From an uncultured Flaviramulus sp. (GTDB lineage: Bacteria > Bacteroidota > Bacteroidia > Flavobacteriales > Flavobacteriaceae), in assembly GCA_947495125.1 (NCBI GenBank), contig CANLXL010000001.1, positions 124,001 to 188,000 on the forward strand: 64,000 bases of DNA, in the 5' to 3' direction. The position numbers and the translations under genes are program-made. The notes beneath the pieces are model-generated. The model saw only the letters and a program-made list of their open reading frames with translations. It was not told the origin of the DNA and searched no databases. Of the stretch, positions 9,060 through 18,066 are shown in pieces; the stretch's first letter is position 1; each line of letters starts with the position of its first letter.

Positions 9060-10103
9060 CTAATCTACAACTTCGGGTTTACTGATAGGTGAATCACTTT
9101 TAACCACAACAAATGTGGAAGTCGCGTAATATGCACCATTTTGCCCTGAAGACGTTCCGCCATCTGACGTCCAGTCTTCGTATTCATACTCAAAAGTAAA
9201 GGTGTTACCAGTGGTTGAGCTCAAGTTATTAATTCTTACCGGAACTGCCATTCCCGGACACCAACCTGCCCTATCCGGAATCCAATTACCGTTTTGAGGG
9301 TTCACGGGATTAGATCCACAACCAATAGGTTCCATCTTATGCGAAAATGCTGTTGTACCATTAATCTTAACATTGTGTGTTCGGAAACACCATTCAGCAC
9401 ATGGCCTTCCATCGCTATCTGCAGGCGTGGCATGCCCCCATCCCGATATTATGGTTCTTAAATGAGCACTTTCTGCATTATTGGGGATGGTTATTTCTTT
9501 ATTTAAATCGAATGCCGAAGCATCATCCCCATAAACCACACCGGAAGTTGACCACTCGTCGTAACCCAGTACCTTAGAAACAGCATAATATTTATAATCC
9601 GGATGACCTTCTATAAAGTCGAAATCGACTGTTAGCTCCCAGCCATCAGGGCCCCAGGTTTCAATTCTGGCGAACAGTTCGGTCGCTCCTTGTAACAAAG
9701 CCTTAAAATCTGTAACATCAATCTTAAAACCTCTGGCCACTTGTGAATTATCCACCCCATAAGGTGTTATATAACGTCCGATCTCATACCATTCTCCTGA
9801 ATCCGTATCTTTCACCTTGATATTTGCATACACATCCCAGGCATTACAGCCGCCACTCGGACATCTTAATTTAATATACATATTGATGGTTTCAATATTC
9901 GTATTATCATCATGCAAATTAAAGTTAGCGATCACTGTTTGGCTATGCCCACCCCCAAAAGCTATGCGTTGATTTTCAAAAGTTATAAAGTTAAACGTTT
10001 GCGGATCGCGTTCGGGTGCAGATGTTTCATTCTTACTACAGTTACTAAAAAGTAAACATATCAATATAACAACTAGACCTGTTCTTATATCACGTATTTC
10101 CAT
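9060..10103 (-). CDS. PNGase F: peptide-N4-(N-acetyl-beta-glucosaminyl)asparagine amidase
   Basis: This 347-residue protein matches Elizabethkingia (Flavobacterium) meningosepticum PNGase F along nearly its whole length, by my memory of that sequence. Landmarks are CPSGGCNAWDVYANI, IDVTDFKALL, ISGWGHATP, PCAEWCFRTH and DRAGWCPGMAVP. The amidase removes intact N-glycans from asparagine, turning it to aspartate. The catalytic Asp60, Glu118 and Glu206 of PNGase F correspond to Asp90, Glu148 and Glu237 here. The three disulfides also appear conserved (Cys81-86, Cys235-239, Cys262-282). The N terminus is a signal with a lipobox-like end (LLFSNC, Cys22), so it may be a surface lipoprotein rather than a freely secreted enzyme. 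It stands alone between gaps of 110 and 135 bases. PNGase F does not cut glycans with core alpha-1,3-fucose, which constrains the substrate. Confidence 0.93.
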   Translation of the reverse strand: MEIRDIRTGLVVILICLLFSNCSKNETSAPERDPQTFNFITFENQRIAFGGGHSQTVIANFNLHDDNTNIETINMYIKLRCPSGGCNAWDVYANIKVKDTDSGEWYEIGRYITPYGVDNSQVARGFKIDVTDFKALLQGATELFARIETWGPDGWELTVDFDFIEGHPDYKYYAVSKVLGYDEWSTSGVVYGDDASAFDLNKEITIPNNAESAHLRTIISGWGHATPADSDGRPCAEWCFRTHNVKINGTTAFSHKMEPIGCGSNPVNPQNGNWIPDRAGWCPGMAVPVRINNLSSTTGNTFTFEYEYEDWTSDGGTSSGQNGAYYATSTFVVVKSDSPISKPEVVD

Positions 10104-10238
10104 TCTAATTTTTTTTACATCATAAATTGAAGCATTAAATTATTAAAATAGAAAATATTTCGACTAATAACCACTCAAAGCAGACAGATACAGTTTGTAT
10201 TTTGAAAGCTAAAAAAGAGGGCCTATTTCTTTGACATT

Positions 10239-12509
10239 CTATTTTAAAATAATTTTTAAGTGTCCTGAATTCACTAAGTCGTCATGAGAAACAAAATAAC
10301 CTTTATGAGGTTTCCCGTTGCGCTGAATCTTGTGGATGTATTTCTTTATTTTTTTGTTATTATCTGAAGCATTAGAACTTATAACCAGTTTATCATTCTG
10401 ATAATATCTCGAATCTAAATGAATCGTTATTTTATCAAAAACCGGGCTTGTAATGGTATAGCTCGGTTCTGCCGGAGAACTGGGATAAATACCCATCATA
10501 CTATAAATTAACCATGCAGACATGGTGCCGGTATCATCATTCCCGGGCAAGCCATCGGGTGTGTTTTTAAAATATTCTTTGATCAATTGCGATACACGGT
10601 CCTGGGTTTTCCATTCATATCCTTTAGCATAATTATATAAAAAGGGATAGTTTATATCCGGCTCGTTAGCCATATCATATTGCCCGGTTTCAAAAACCTT
10701 ATCCAATTGTTTTACGAAATGCTTTTTTCCGCCCATAAGCTTCATAAGCCTTTTTATATCATGAGAAACCATAAATGTGTATTGCCATGAATTGCCTTCA
10801 ATAAACCCAAGGTTTTTCTCAAAATTGGCTCCTTTATTCGGGTTAAACGGTTCGTACCAAGAACCGTCATGATTTTTAGGCCTCAACAAATTAAATGTCG
10901 GATCGAATAAATTCCTATACGAGGTAGATCGTTTTTTAAATAGTTCAAAATCTTCCTCCTTTTTCAATGCTTTTGCCAATTGCGATATCGCAAAATCAGT
11001 GATATTGTATTCCTGAGTCGTCGATACTGACCCGCTCTTTGTTGTGGTCGTGGTTAAATAGCCTTTTTCTATATAATCTTCAATACCGGGACGCAAAGGA
11101 TTATTTTCTATTTGCATCGCACTTTTTCGCATAGCTTCATAGGCTTTTTCGATATCAAAATCTTTAATACCTCTTAAATACGTATCGGTTAATATAATTC
11201 CGGCAGGATCTCCTACCATGGTTGTTGTTTCCGTGGCGTTCAACTCCCATTTGGGTAACCATCCGCTTTCATCATATATATTAAGCATACTTTTGACCAT
11301 ATCGGATTGCTGCTTCGGATAGACTAAGGACATTAAGGCATGTAAATTCCTATAAGTATCCCAAAAAGAGAAGACTGTAAAACGTGTGCCATCGGTCTTT
11401 TTTGTTTCACGCTCTGCCATACTTGGGTATTCCCCATTATAATCATTCAGAGTATTAGGATGAATTAAAGTATGATATAAGGCGGTATAAAAAATGGTTT
11501 TATCATCTTTTGAACCGCCTTCTACTTCAATTTTTGAAAGTAAATTATTCCAGCTATTTGCTGTTTTGCTATAAATATCATTAAATGTTTGTGAGTCGAT
11601 TTCTTTTTCCAAATTTTCTCTGGCATTTTCAATACTTACATAAGAAACACCAATTTTTACTTCGACTGAAGTTGGTTCTTTAAAATGATAAGTAAAATAA
11701 CTGCCTATGCTGTCTCCAATAACTTCCTTTCGATATTGTTTATACAATCTGGTTTTTCCGTTGTATCCCATCCATTGCCCTTCCACACCAGTATTTTTCA
11801 AGGGTGTTTTCCATACACCAAACTCATCAGCGGGCTTACTGAATTTTGCAACAAAATACACAGGATATGATTCTTCAGGTTTATAATAACAAAATGAACC
11901 TACGGTTCTCATGCCTTCAATTTCTGTTGGCGATACGACCTTTACCGTGGCTCCTAACTCGTTGGTTAAACCCAGACCTAAATTTATTAAAATATTAGAT
12001 TGCCCTTTGGGAAAAGAATACCGGCTGACTCCCACTCTGGTTGAGGCGGTCATTTCTGCTTTAACATCGTACTTTTTAAGATTTATACTGTAATATCCTG
12101 CTTTAGAAACCTCATTGGTATATGTGGAGCCATATTTCAAATGATCCGTTTGAAGTTCTCCTGTTGTTGGCATGGTTAGAATAACACCTAGATCCGGGCA
12201 ACCGACACCACTTAAATTAACGTGGCTAAAACCTGTTAAAAAGGTATTCTCATTAACATAAGGATTGGATAACCAGCGACTATCTTTTTCCAAAGGTAAA
12301 TTTTGCGGTCCGGCAACATTAAAGGGAGAAACGCTAACCATGCCTCTGGGAGCGATAGCTCCGGGATTTGTAGCGCCATAATTAGAAGTACCAATAAACG
12401 GGTTTACATAATCTATTGGTTTCTCCTGAGAGAAGCTCATAGAAAATGAACCCAGAGCAATGATTAAACTATACTTTCTTAGAAACCGTAACAACATAAC
12501 ATCAAACAT
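10239..12509 (-). CDS. GH92 exo-alpha-mannosidase, secreted (divergent NDD/ANEP type)
   Basis: Up to 756 residues; the ATG at 12497 (four residues shorter) fits equally well. Signal peptide ends near SMSFSQ. GH92 hallmarks are IDYVNPFIGTSNYG (32-45), FSFWDTYRNLHAL (380-392), IEGNSWQYTF with the presumed acid Glu571, and GNDDTGTMSAW (656-666). GH92 enzymes are calcium-dependent inverting alpha-mannosidases that trim N-glycan mannose. This paralogue differs from the other three: it has ANEPDINYPFLYNY where two others have HGNEPSHH, NDD instead of NED, and TMS instead of QMS. It probably has a different linkage preference. It follows the GH29 gene by 16 bases and ends the GH92-GH123-GH29-GH92 run. 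Confidence 0.9.
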   Translation of the reverse strand: MFDVMLLRFLRKYSLIIALGSFSMSFSQEKPIDYVNPFIGTSNYGATNPGAIAPRGMVSVSPFNVAGPQNLPLEKDSRWLSNPYVNENTFLTGFSHVNLSGVGCPDLGVILTMPTTGELQTDHLKYGSTYTNEVSKAGYYSINLKKYDVKAEMTASTRVGVSRYSFPKGQSNILINLGLGLTNELGATVKVVSPTEIEGMRTVGSFCYYKPEESYPVYFVAKFSKPADEFGVWKTPLKNTGVEGQWMGYNGKTRLYKQYRKEVIGDSIGSYFTYHFKEPTSVEVKIGVSYVSIENARENLEKEIDSQTFNDIYSKTANSWNNLLSKIEVEGGSKDDKTIFYTALYHTLIHPNTLNDYNGEYPSMAERETKKTDGTRFTVFSFWDTYRNLHALMSLVYPKQQSDMVKSMLNIYDESGWLPKWELNATETTTMVGDPAGIILTDTYLRGIKDFDIEKAYEAMRKSAMQIENNPLRPGIEDYIEKGYLTTTTTKSGSVSTTQEYNITDFAISQLAKALKKEEDFELFKKRSTSYRNLFDPTFNLLRPKNHDGSWYEPFNPNKGANFEKNLGFIEGNSWQYTFMVSHDIKRLMKLMGGKKHFVKQLDKVFETGQYDMANEPDINYPFLYNYAKGYEWKTQDRVSQLIKEYFKNTPDGLPGNDDTGTMSAWLIYSMMGIYPSSPAEPSYTITSPVFDKITIHLDSRYYQNDKLVISSNASDNNKKIKKYIHKIQRNGKPHKGYFVSHDDLVNSGHLKIILK

Positions 12510-12525
12510 TAATTCTATTTTTTAA

Positions 12526-14019
12526 TTAGTTTACTCCTGATATTTTAAATACCCATGCATATTTGCTGGAAGGATTATTTTGCAGACTTTCGGGAATTAT
12601 AATTTTGAAGCCCTCTTCTGAAGATTTCCATTTTAAGTTTCTTTTAGATCCCAGCATCTTTATTTTTGCTCCTCTTTTAGGGGTTAACGATTTTATCGTG
12701 ATTTCTGAAGGTATTTTATTTTCACCTTCTTCGGCCAGGTAAGCTAAAAACACGCTGCCTTCCTTGTTTTGAGTCATACAAATATTGTTTTCCTTATAAG
12801 GAGCAATCGGTTTTGTACCATAAATAGCGGAACTGTTAATCTTCATCCAATCGCCATATTCTTCTAATAAATCGTAGGCTCCTTGTTGCCATTCACCTTC
12901 TGGACTTGGTGCTATATTAAGGAGTAAATTTCCACCTTTTGCAACAACATCGATAAGCATATGTACCCCTTGTCTGCCACTCATATACTTAGCATTTGGT
13001 GTATAAGACCATCCCCCACCGGAAATAATACAGGATTCCCATGGGTATGGCAATGTCTTTTCCGGAACTCTGTTTTCCGGTGTTAAATAATTTTGATTTT
13101 TACCATGCACAGCTCTATCTACAACAATTAATCCCGGTTGTTTTTTTCTAGCTTTAACTACCAACTCGTCCATTTTGATATCCTGGCTAATCATCATGTT
13201 TTTAATATAACCTGTCGGGCTCTCTCTTTGCTTGTCTTTATAAAAATGGTCTAACTCTTTTTGCGAGTTTTTAGCAACCCAACCGCCATCAAGCCATAAA
13301 ATGTCAACACTACCGTAATCCGTCATAAGTTCTAAAATCTGATTATGTGTAAAATCGACATACTTTTGCCACTTCTCGGGGTATACAGCAGGATCGTAAT
13401 TCACATTTCGTCCTAAAGGAGGAAAGTAAGGATCCCAGTAGTTTTTATGATTCCAATCGGGTTTAGAGAAATAAGCTCCAATCCACATATCTTCATTTCT
13501 AAAAGCATTAAAAATTTCTTTGGCTATGTTTGCTCTTGGATGACTGCTGAAGGCGCATTCGGAATCGGTAACTTTATAATCGGTGTATTTCGAATCGAAC
13601 ATCGAAAACCCGTCATGATGCTTGGTGGTAAATACCATATATTTCATACCCGCATTTTTTGCAGCTTCCGACCATTTTTCAGGATTAAATTTCACCGGAT
13701 TGAAGGTCTTTTTCAGGCCTTCATATTCTTTTTTATACTCGAAATAGTTTTGTGGGTTTTCTCCCTTTTTTCTTTCACACCAACCGTAATCTTCCGGACA
13801 AAGCGACCAGGATTCTACAATGCCCCATTGACTGTAGGTTCCCCAATGCATTAACAGGCCGAATTTTTTATCTTGCCATTCATCTAATTTTTCAAGTACT
13901 AAAGGGTCAGTTTCCGGAACATAACGTTCATCTTCATATATTGCTTGTGCTAACAAACTGTTTTGAGTTAAAACTAATACAACGATCAGTTTTAAAATTC
14001 TGGTATCAAAATACTTCAT
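12526..14019 (-). CDS. GH29 alpha-L-fucosidase, secreted
   Basis: A 497-residue protein with a signal peptide ending near SLLAQA (residue 26). The GH29 barrel shows KKFGLLMHWGTYSQWG, FTTKHHDGFSMFDSKYT and the nucleophile Asp244 in DILWLDGGW. A short C-terminal beta-sandwich follows from about residue 400. Unlike the other two fucosidases in the window it has no accessory domain. The aspartate context and single-domain plan suggest GH29-A, the broader-specificity group. It lies 12 bases after the GH123-like gene and 16 bases before a GH92 gene, so all are probably one transcript. Three GH29 enzymes with different architectures imply more than one fucose linkage in the substrate. Confidence 0.88.
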   Translation of the reverse strand: MKYFDTRILKLIVVLVLTQNSLLAQAIYEDERYVPETDPLVLEKLDEWQDKKFGLLMHWGTYSQWGIVESWSLCPEDYGWCERKKGENPQNYFEYKKEYEGLKKTFNPVKFNPEKWSEAAKNAGMKYMVFTTKHHDGFSMFDSKYTDYKVTDSECAFSSHPRANIAKEIFNAFRNEDMWIGAYFSKPDWNHKNYWDPYFPPLGRNVNYDPAVYPEKWQKYVDFTHNQILELMTDYGSVDILWLDGGWVAKNSQKELDHFYKDKQRESPTGYIKNMMISQDIKMDELVVKARKKQPGLIVVDRAVHGKNQNYLTPENRVPEKTLPYPWESCIISGGGWSYTPNAKYMSGRQGVHMLIDVVAKGGNLLLNIAPSPEGEWQQGAYDLLEEYGDWMKINSSAIYGTKPIAPYKENNICMTQNKEGSVFLAYLAEEGENKIPSEITIKSLTPKRGAKIKMLGSKRNLKWKSSEEGFKIIIPESLQNNPSSKYAWVFKISGVN

Positions 14020-14031
14020 AATTTGAAATGC

Positions 14032-15681
14032 TTATTTAATGTGGTTTATTAATTTCTTTTTAGTTTTTCTATAATCTTTAATAGATAGATTATAATCGGT
14101 ATAGCTTCTAAATTGGCGATTTATAAGCTTTTCATACTTTTTTGGTTTCTTTTGTTTTAAGATTTGTAGTAAGTCGTAGTCTTCACAACCCACGCGATGA
14201 GCTTCAAAACGAATCGATGACCAGGGTTCTTCTTTTCCCGGATAAATAATGTGAGTATCTCCGGCTGGCAAAAAATTGTTTGGCGCGGCACCCGGAGCAG
14301 GGTGATGTATCACACTTTGAGCGAAGGGATCACCATAGTATTGATTAAGTCCCCAATGCAAATAGCCTCCGGTGTTATAAAAAGCAGCACCCCAGCCAAA
14401 ATAAACCTGACGCAATCGTTCCATATCCAAAGTTCTGTTTAACCATTTACCACCTGGAATAAGGCAGGTATATACCAGTACTTTTTCTCCCAATTTTTCG
14501 CGTTCCCTGAAAAAAGACTCATTATCCTGAAAATCGTTTATTAATGGACACCAAATATCGATAGCCCCGGTCAGACCATCTCTATCATTGGTTGCTTCCA
14601 TAATTTTAACCTCAGGAAATATACGTTTAACTTGTTTCGAGATATCTTTATAGCAAGCCGCATTGACTGCAGTTGGTTCATCTGAAATATGTTGTAGCCA
14701 GCTGTGTTCTAAATCATTGTTCTTTACAAACTCATAGATCAGATGCATGATTGCAGCAATATCCTTTTTTCCATCCTCCTTATAATAACGTCGTTTTGTT
14801 AGAACAACTTTCAATTCCGGATCTCCCCAATCATCATTTTCACCGCGATACATGAGATGAGGCGCTTCAAAATACTTAAAACCCTGATCTCTAAAAACAT
14901 TGATAAAGCGTAGCATTTTTTCACTATCTAACTGAATTTCGCCGTTTTCAAATTTGAAAAGCTCATAAGGTAAGGTAATTGAGTTCTGACGCCCATGCGC
15001 CATGACTTTGGCATATTTCTTTAACATCATAAACCAAGGCTCCGTCCAGCGCTCCAGATCATGATGTTCTTCCATTCTCTTTAAATTGAACCAATTGGTA
15101 TAGAAGAATTGACTCTCTACCAGTTCAGGAAGTTTTACCGGATGAATCTTTATGGTAAAGGTAGCTTCAGCTTTAAACTGCTCTGCCACCACATTGATTT
15201 TTATCTTTTGAACGCCTTGTTCCTGAGTCATTGACGCTGGTATATCCAATCGTAATGCCGTATAGTTTGAAGTACTTTTTAACACGATGTCCTTAATCGG
15301 CTGAACGACTTCAAAGATTCTAAAAGGTGCGCGTCTGATAACGTGGGGGTTGGTCTTTCCTAAATACTGTTCCGTTCGACTATCGATTCCTGTATTCTGC
15401 TCTACCGGGACATCGATAAGTCTACTTAACACAGATTTTGGTAACTCCAAACCATCCTTCGTTACCGATACAGCGTACGTACTTGCTTCAGGCATTCTTA
15501 ATAGCACATGAACACTGGCTATGGCGCCTTGCGGATAGTCAGCCTTCCAATTTTTACCATAGTTTTCAAGGTTATTGACATCAGGATAGATAGGTTCCAA
15601 TGGATCCACAAGCCATATTTGCCCCGAAGTCAAACCGGATATTAACAACAAGAAAGCGGCAAATAAAGATTTTATATCCAT
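14032..15681 (-). CDS. GH123-like (DUF4091) glycoside hydrolase, putative beta-N-acetylgalactosaminidase
   Basis: A 549-residue exported protein (signal peptide MDIKSLFAAFLLLISGLTSG). Residues about 30-180 form an N-terminal beta-sandwich; from about 185 comes the DUF4091/GH123 catalytic domain with FYTNWFNLKRMEEHHD, WLQHISDEPTA, DIWCPLIND and YLHWGLNQYYGDPF. The adjacent Asp334-Glu335 in HISDEP match the Asp-Glu pair of substrate-assisted catalysis in GH123 N-acetylgalactosaminidases. Catalysis on a beta-linked N-acetylhexosaminide is therefore likely. If the substrate is GalNAc, invertebrate LacdiNAc antennae of N-glycans would be a natural target, but that is inference. The gene sits between a GH92 gene (10 bases upstream) and a GH29 gene (12 bases downstream). 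Confidence 0.75.
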   Translation of the reverse strand: MDIKSLFAAFLLLISGLTSGQIWLVDPLEPIYPDVNNLENYGKNWKADYPQGAIASVHVLLRMPEASTYAVSVTKDGLELPKSVLSRLIDVPVEQNTGIDSRTEQYLGKTNPHVIRRAPFRIFEVVQPIKDIVLKSTSNYTALRLDIPASMTQEQGVQKIKINVVAEQFKAEATFTIKIHPVKLPELVESQFFYTNWFNLKRMEEHHDLERWTEPWFMMLKKYAKVMAHGRQNSITLPYELFKFENGEIQLDSEKMLRFINVFRDQGFKYFEAPHLMYRGENDDWGDPELKVVLTKRRYYKEDGKKDIAAIMHLIYEFVKNNDLEHSWLQHISDEPTAVNAACYKDISKQVKRIFPEVKIMEATNDRDGLTGAIDIWCPLINDFQDNESFFREREKLGEKVLVYTCLIPGGKWLNRTLDMERLRQVYFGWGAAFYNTGGYLHWGLNQYYGDPFAQSVIHHPAPGAAPNNFLPAGDTHIIYPGKEEPWSSIRFEAHRVGCEDYDLLQILKQKKPKKYEKLINRQFRSYTDYNLSIKDYRKTKKKLINHIK

Positions 15682-15691
15682 TTAAAACTGG

Positions 15692-18004
15692 CTAGTTATT
15701 ACTTAACGAATAGGGTACATTTTCGGGTTTTGTTCCTCGTTCTTTATTAGGAACATCACTCATTTCAAATTTCAGCTGTCCCCCTTGCTTAATATCTTCA
15801 TAACGAATAAAATTATGATCCCAAGAGTTTCCATTTAGCTTTGCCGATTGAATGAAGTAGTTATCCTTAGTATTGTTTTTGGCAGAAATAACAAAAGTTT
15901 GTCCTCCATCTAAAGTCAGTGTTGCTTTCTTAAACAAAGGGCTTCCAATAACATACTCATCAATACTTGGTGTCACAGGGTAAAACCCTAGTGAACTAAA
16001 CACATACCAGGCGGATGTTTGCCCATTATCCTCATCACCACAATAGCCATCAGGTGCTGATGAATATAATTTTGTTAGTACGTCCCTAACCTTTTCCTGA
16101 GCTTTATAGGGCGCATTGGCATGATTGTATAAATAAATCATATGCTGAATGGGTTGATTACCATGAGCATAGTTACCCATATTAGCGATTTGCATTTCGC
16201 GTATTTCATGAATAGTAAATCCATAGTATGAGGCATCAAAACTTGGTGGCATGGAGAAAACCTCATCCAATTTCGATGTAAATTTTTCTTTACCTCCCAT
16301 TAAATCAATTAAGCCTTGTACATCGTGAAAAACAGACCAGGTATAATGCAAACTATTCCCTTCGGTAAAGGCATCTCCCCATTTTAAAGGGTTAAACGGT
16401 TCTTGAAACGTTCCGTCTTCATTTTTACCTCGCATTAAATTGTTCGTCCGGTCAAACAGTTTTTTATAATTATAAGATTGCTCATAATAGTGTTCTGCTA
16501 ATTCGGACTGTTTCGTTTTTTCAATCATTTTTGCGATGGTAAAATCTGCAAAAGCGTATTCTAAAGTACGCGCTGCATTTTCATGAATCCCAACATCATA
16601 AGGCACATAACCCAGCTCATTATAATAGTCTACACCTGCTCTTCCTACAGAATTCACAGGACGTCCGTCGTTAACCGTCGCATTTTTTAAAACGGCCTCT
16701 ACTAACACATCCACATCTTCGTCTCGCATATTTCCTTTTAAAAACGCATCAGCTATAATGGTTGCAGAATTAGACCCCACCATACAATCTCTATGCCCGG
16801 GGCTCGCCCATTCCGGTAACCAGCCAGACTCCTCGTAGGTATTCGCAAGGCCTTCCATAATATTGGTATTCAGTTCCGGATACATTAAATTGAAGAATGG
16901 AAATACCGCTCTAAAAGTATCCCAAAAGCCATTATCTGTGAACATATAACCCGGTAACACTTGGCCGTTATATGGGCTATAATGCATAATATTACCTTCT
17001 GAATCATATTCATAGAACTTTCTTGGGAACAGCAAAACACGATATAAACAGGAATAAAATGTTTTAATATTATCGATATTATCGTCTTCGATGGCAATGC
17101 GGCTCAATTCTTTCTCCCAGGCCTCCTTAGCCTTGGTTTTAGTTTGCATAAAGGTATCATTACCAATTTCTGTTTTTAAATTTAATGCCGCTTGCTCGGG
17201 GCTAATAAAAGAAGATGCTACTTTGACATGTACTGTTTCTCCTTTTTTCGTTTTAAAACCTATAATGGCACCAACATGCTCACCTTCATTCGTGGTAGAA
17301 TTTTTGACCAAATTCCAACCATCTCCCCAGGTATGATTCATTTCAAAATCTTTATCGAATTCAGCCACAAAATAATTATGAAAATTATCAGGAACCCCAC
17401 CACTATTATTTCTGCAATACCCAATAATTTTACGCTCTTCAGGAATGATTTTAACCATAGAGCCTTTATAAAATGCATCGAGCATGATGTATGATGAATC
17501 GGCTTCCGGAAAGGTAAATTTAAAATGTGCTGCCCGTTCTGTTGGAGAAACTTCAGCGGTAACATCGTAATCGGCCAAATAAACACTATAGTAATTAGGT
17601 TTTACCGTTTCCGCCTTATGAGAAAAGTGCGATACACGTTCTTCCTCTTTATACTTTAAATCACCAGTTACCGCCATTAACGAAAATGCTGCATAGTCAT
17701 TAATCCATGGACTGGGTTGATGTGTCTGTTTAATACCTCTTATGGTTTTATCGTCATACTTATAAGCCCAACCATCTCCCATTTTAGCGGTTTGAGGCGT
17801 CCAGAAGTTCATCGCCCAAGGCGTGGCAATCGCGGGATATGTGTTTCCATTGGACAGACTGAAATCTGAATCGGTTCCCATCAACGGATTCACATAATCT
17901 ACATACGAAACCTCCAATTGCGTAATAGCCGCCTTCTCTTCATTACACGAAAAGCAGCAAACTGCCAATATAATTATTAGACCTCTGTATAGTGTTTTTA
18001 TCAT
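15692..18004 (-). CDS. GH92 alpha-mannosidase lipoprotein (HGNQP/GDED type)
   Basis: A 770-residue lipoprotein (ILAVCCFSC, Cys20). GH92 features: VDYVNPLMGTDSDF (35-48), GFWDTFRAVFPF (359-370), TEGNSLHYTW with the presumed acid Glu548, and GDEDNGQTSAWY (656-667). It belongs to a distinct GH92 branch with NTYPAIATPWAMNFWTPQT near residue 54, longer than the equivalent loop in the other paralogues. Where two others read HGNEPSHH it has HGNQPIQH, so an acidic residue presumed to lie in or near the substrate site is replaced by Gln. This suggests altered specificity, for example on substituted mannose or another linkage. It starts 62 bases after the cytochrome-LRR gene, which may carry it on the same long transcript. 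Confidence 0.9.
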   Translation of the reverse strand: MIKTLYRGLIIILAVCCFSCNEEKAAITQLEVSYVDYVNPLMGTDSDFSLSNGNTYPAIATPWAMNFWTPQTAKMGDGWAYKYDDKTIRGIKQTHQPSPWINDYAAFSLMAVTGDLKYKEEERVSHFSHKAETVKPNYYSVYLADYDVTAEVSPTERAAHFKFTFPEADSSYIMLDAFYKGSMVKIIPEERKIIGYCRNNSGGVPDNFHNYFVAEFDKDFEMNHTWGDGWNLVKNSTTNEGEHVGAIIGFKTKKGETVHVKVASSFISPEQAALNLKTEIGNDTFMQTKTKAKEAWEKELSRIAIEDDNIDNIKTFYSCLYRVLLFPRKFYEYDSEGNIMHYSPYNGQVLPGYMFTDNGFWDTFRAVFPFFNLMYPELNTNIMEGLANTYEESGWLPEWASPGHRDCMVGSNSATIIADAFLKGNMRDEDVDVLVEAVLKNATVNDGRPVNSVGRAGVDYYNELGYVPYDVGIHENAARTLEYAFADFTIAKMIEKTKQSELAEHYYEQSYNYKKLFDRTNNLMRGKNEDGTFQEPFNPLKWGDAFTEGNSLHYTWSVFHDVQGLIDLMGGKEKFTSKLDEVFSMPPSFDASYYGFTIHEIREMQIANMGNYAHGNQPIQHMIYLYNHANAPYKAQEKVRDVLTKLYSSAPDGYCGDEDNGQTSAWYVFSSLGFYPVTPSIDEYVIGSPLFKKATLTLDGGQTFVISAKNNTKDNYFIQSAKLNGNSWDHNFIRYEDIKQGGQLKFEMSDVPNKERGTKPENVPYSLSNN

Positions 18005-18066
18005 GTTTTGTGTATTACTCTATTAAAATTTCTAATTAATCTCGACTAAAAACTAAAGTCTAAGTT

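Noticed and set aside
13447-13854. Plus-strand open frames of 90-200 codons inside the fucosidase, cytochrome and other genes
   Set aside because: They lie wholly within well-supported minus-strand genes and show no family motifs; antisense shadows.
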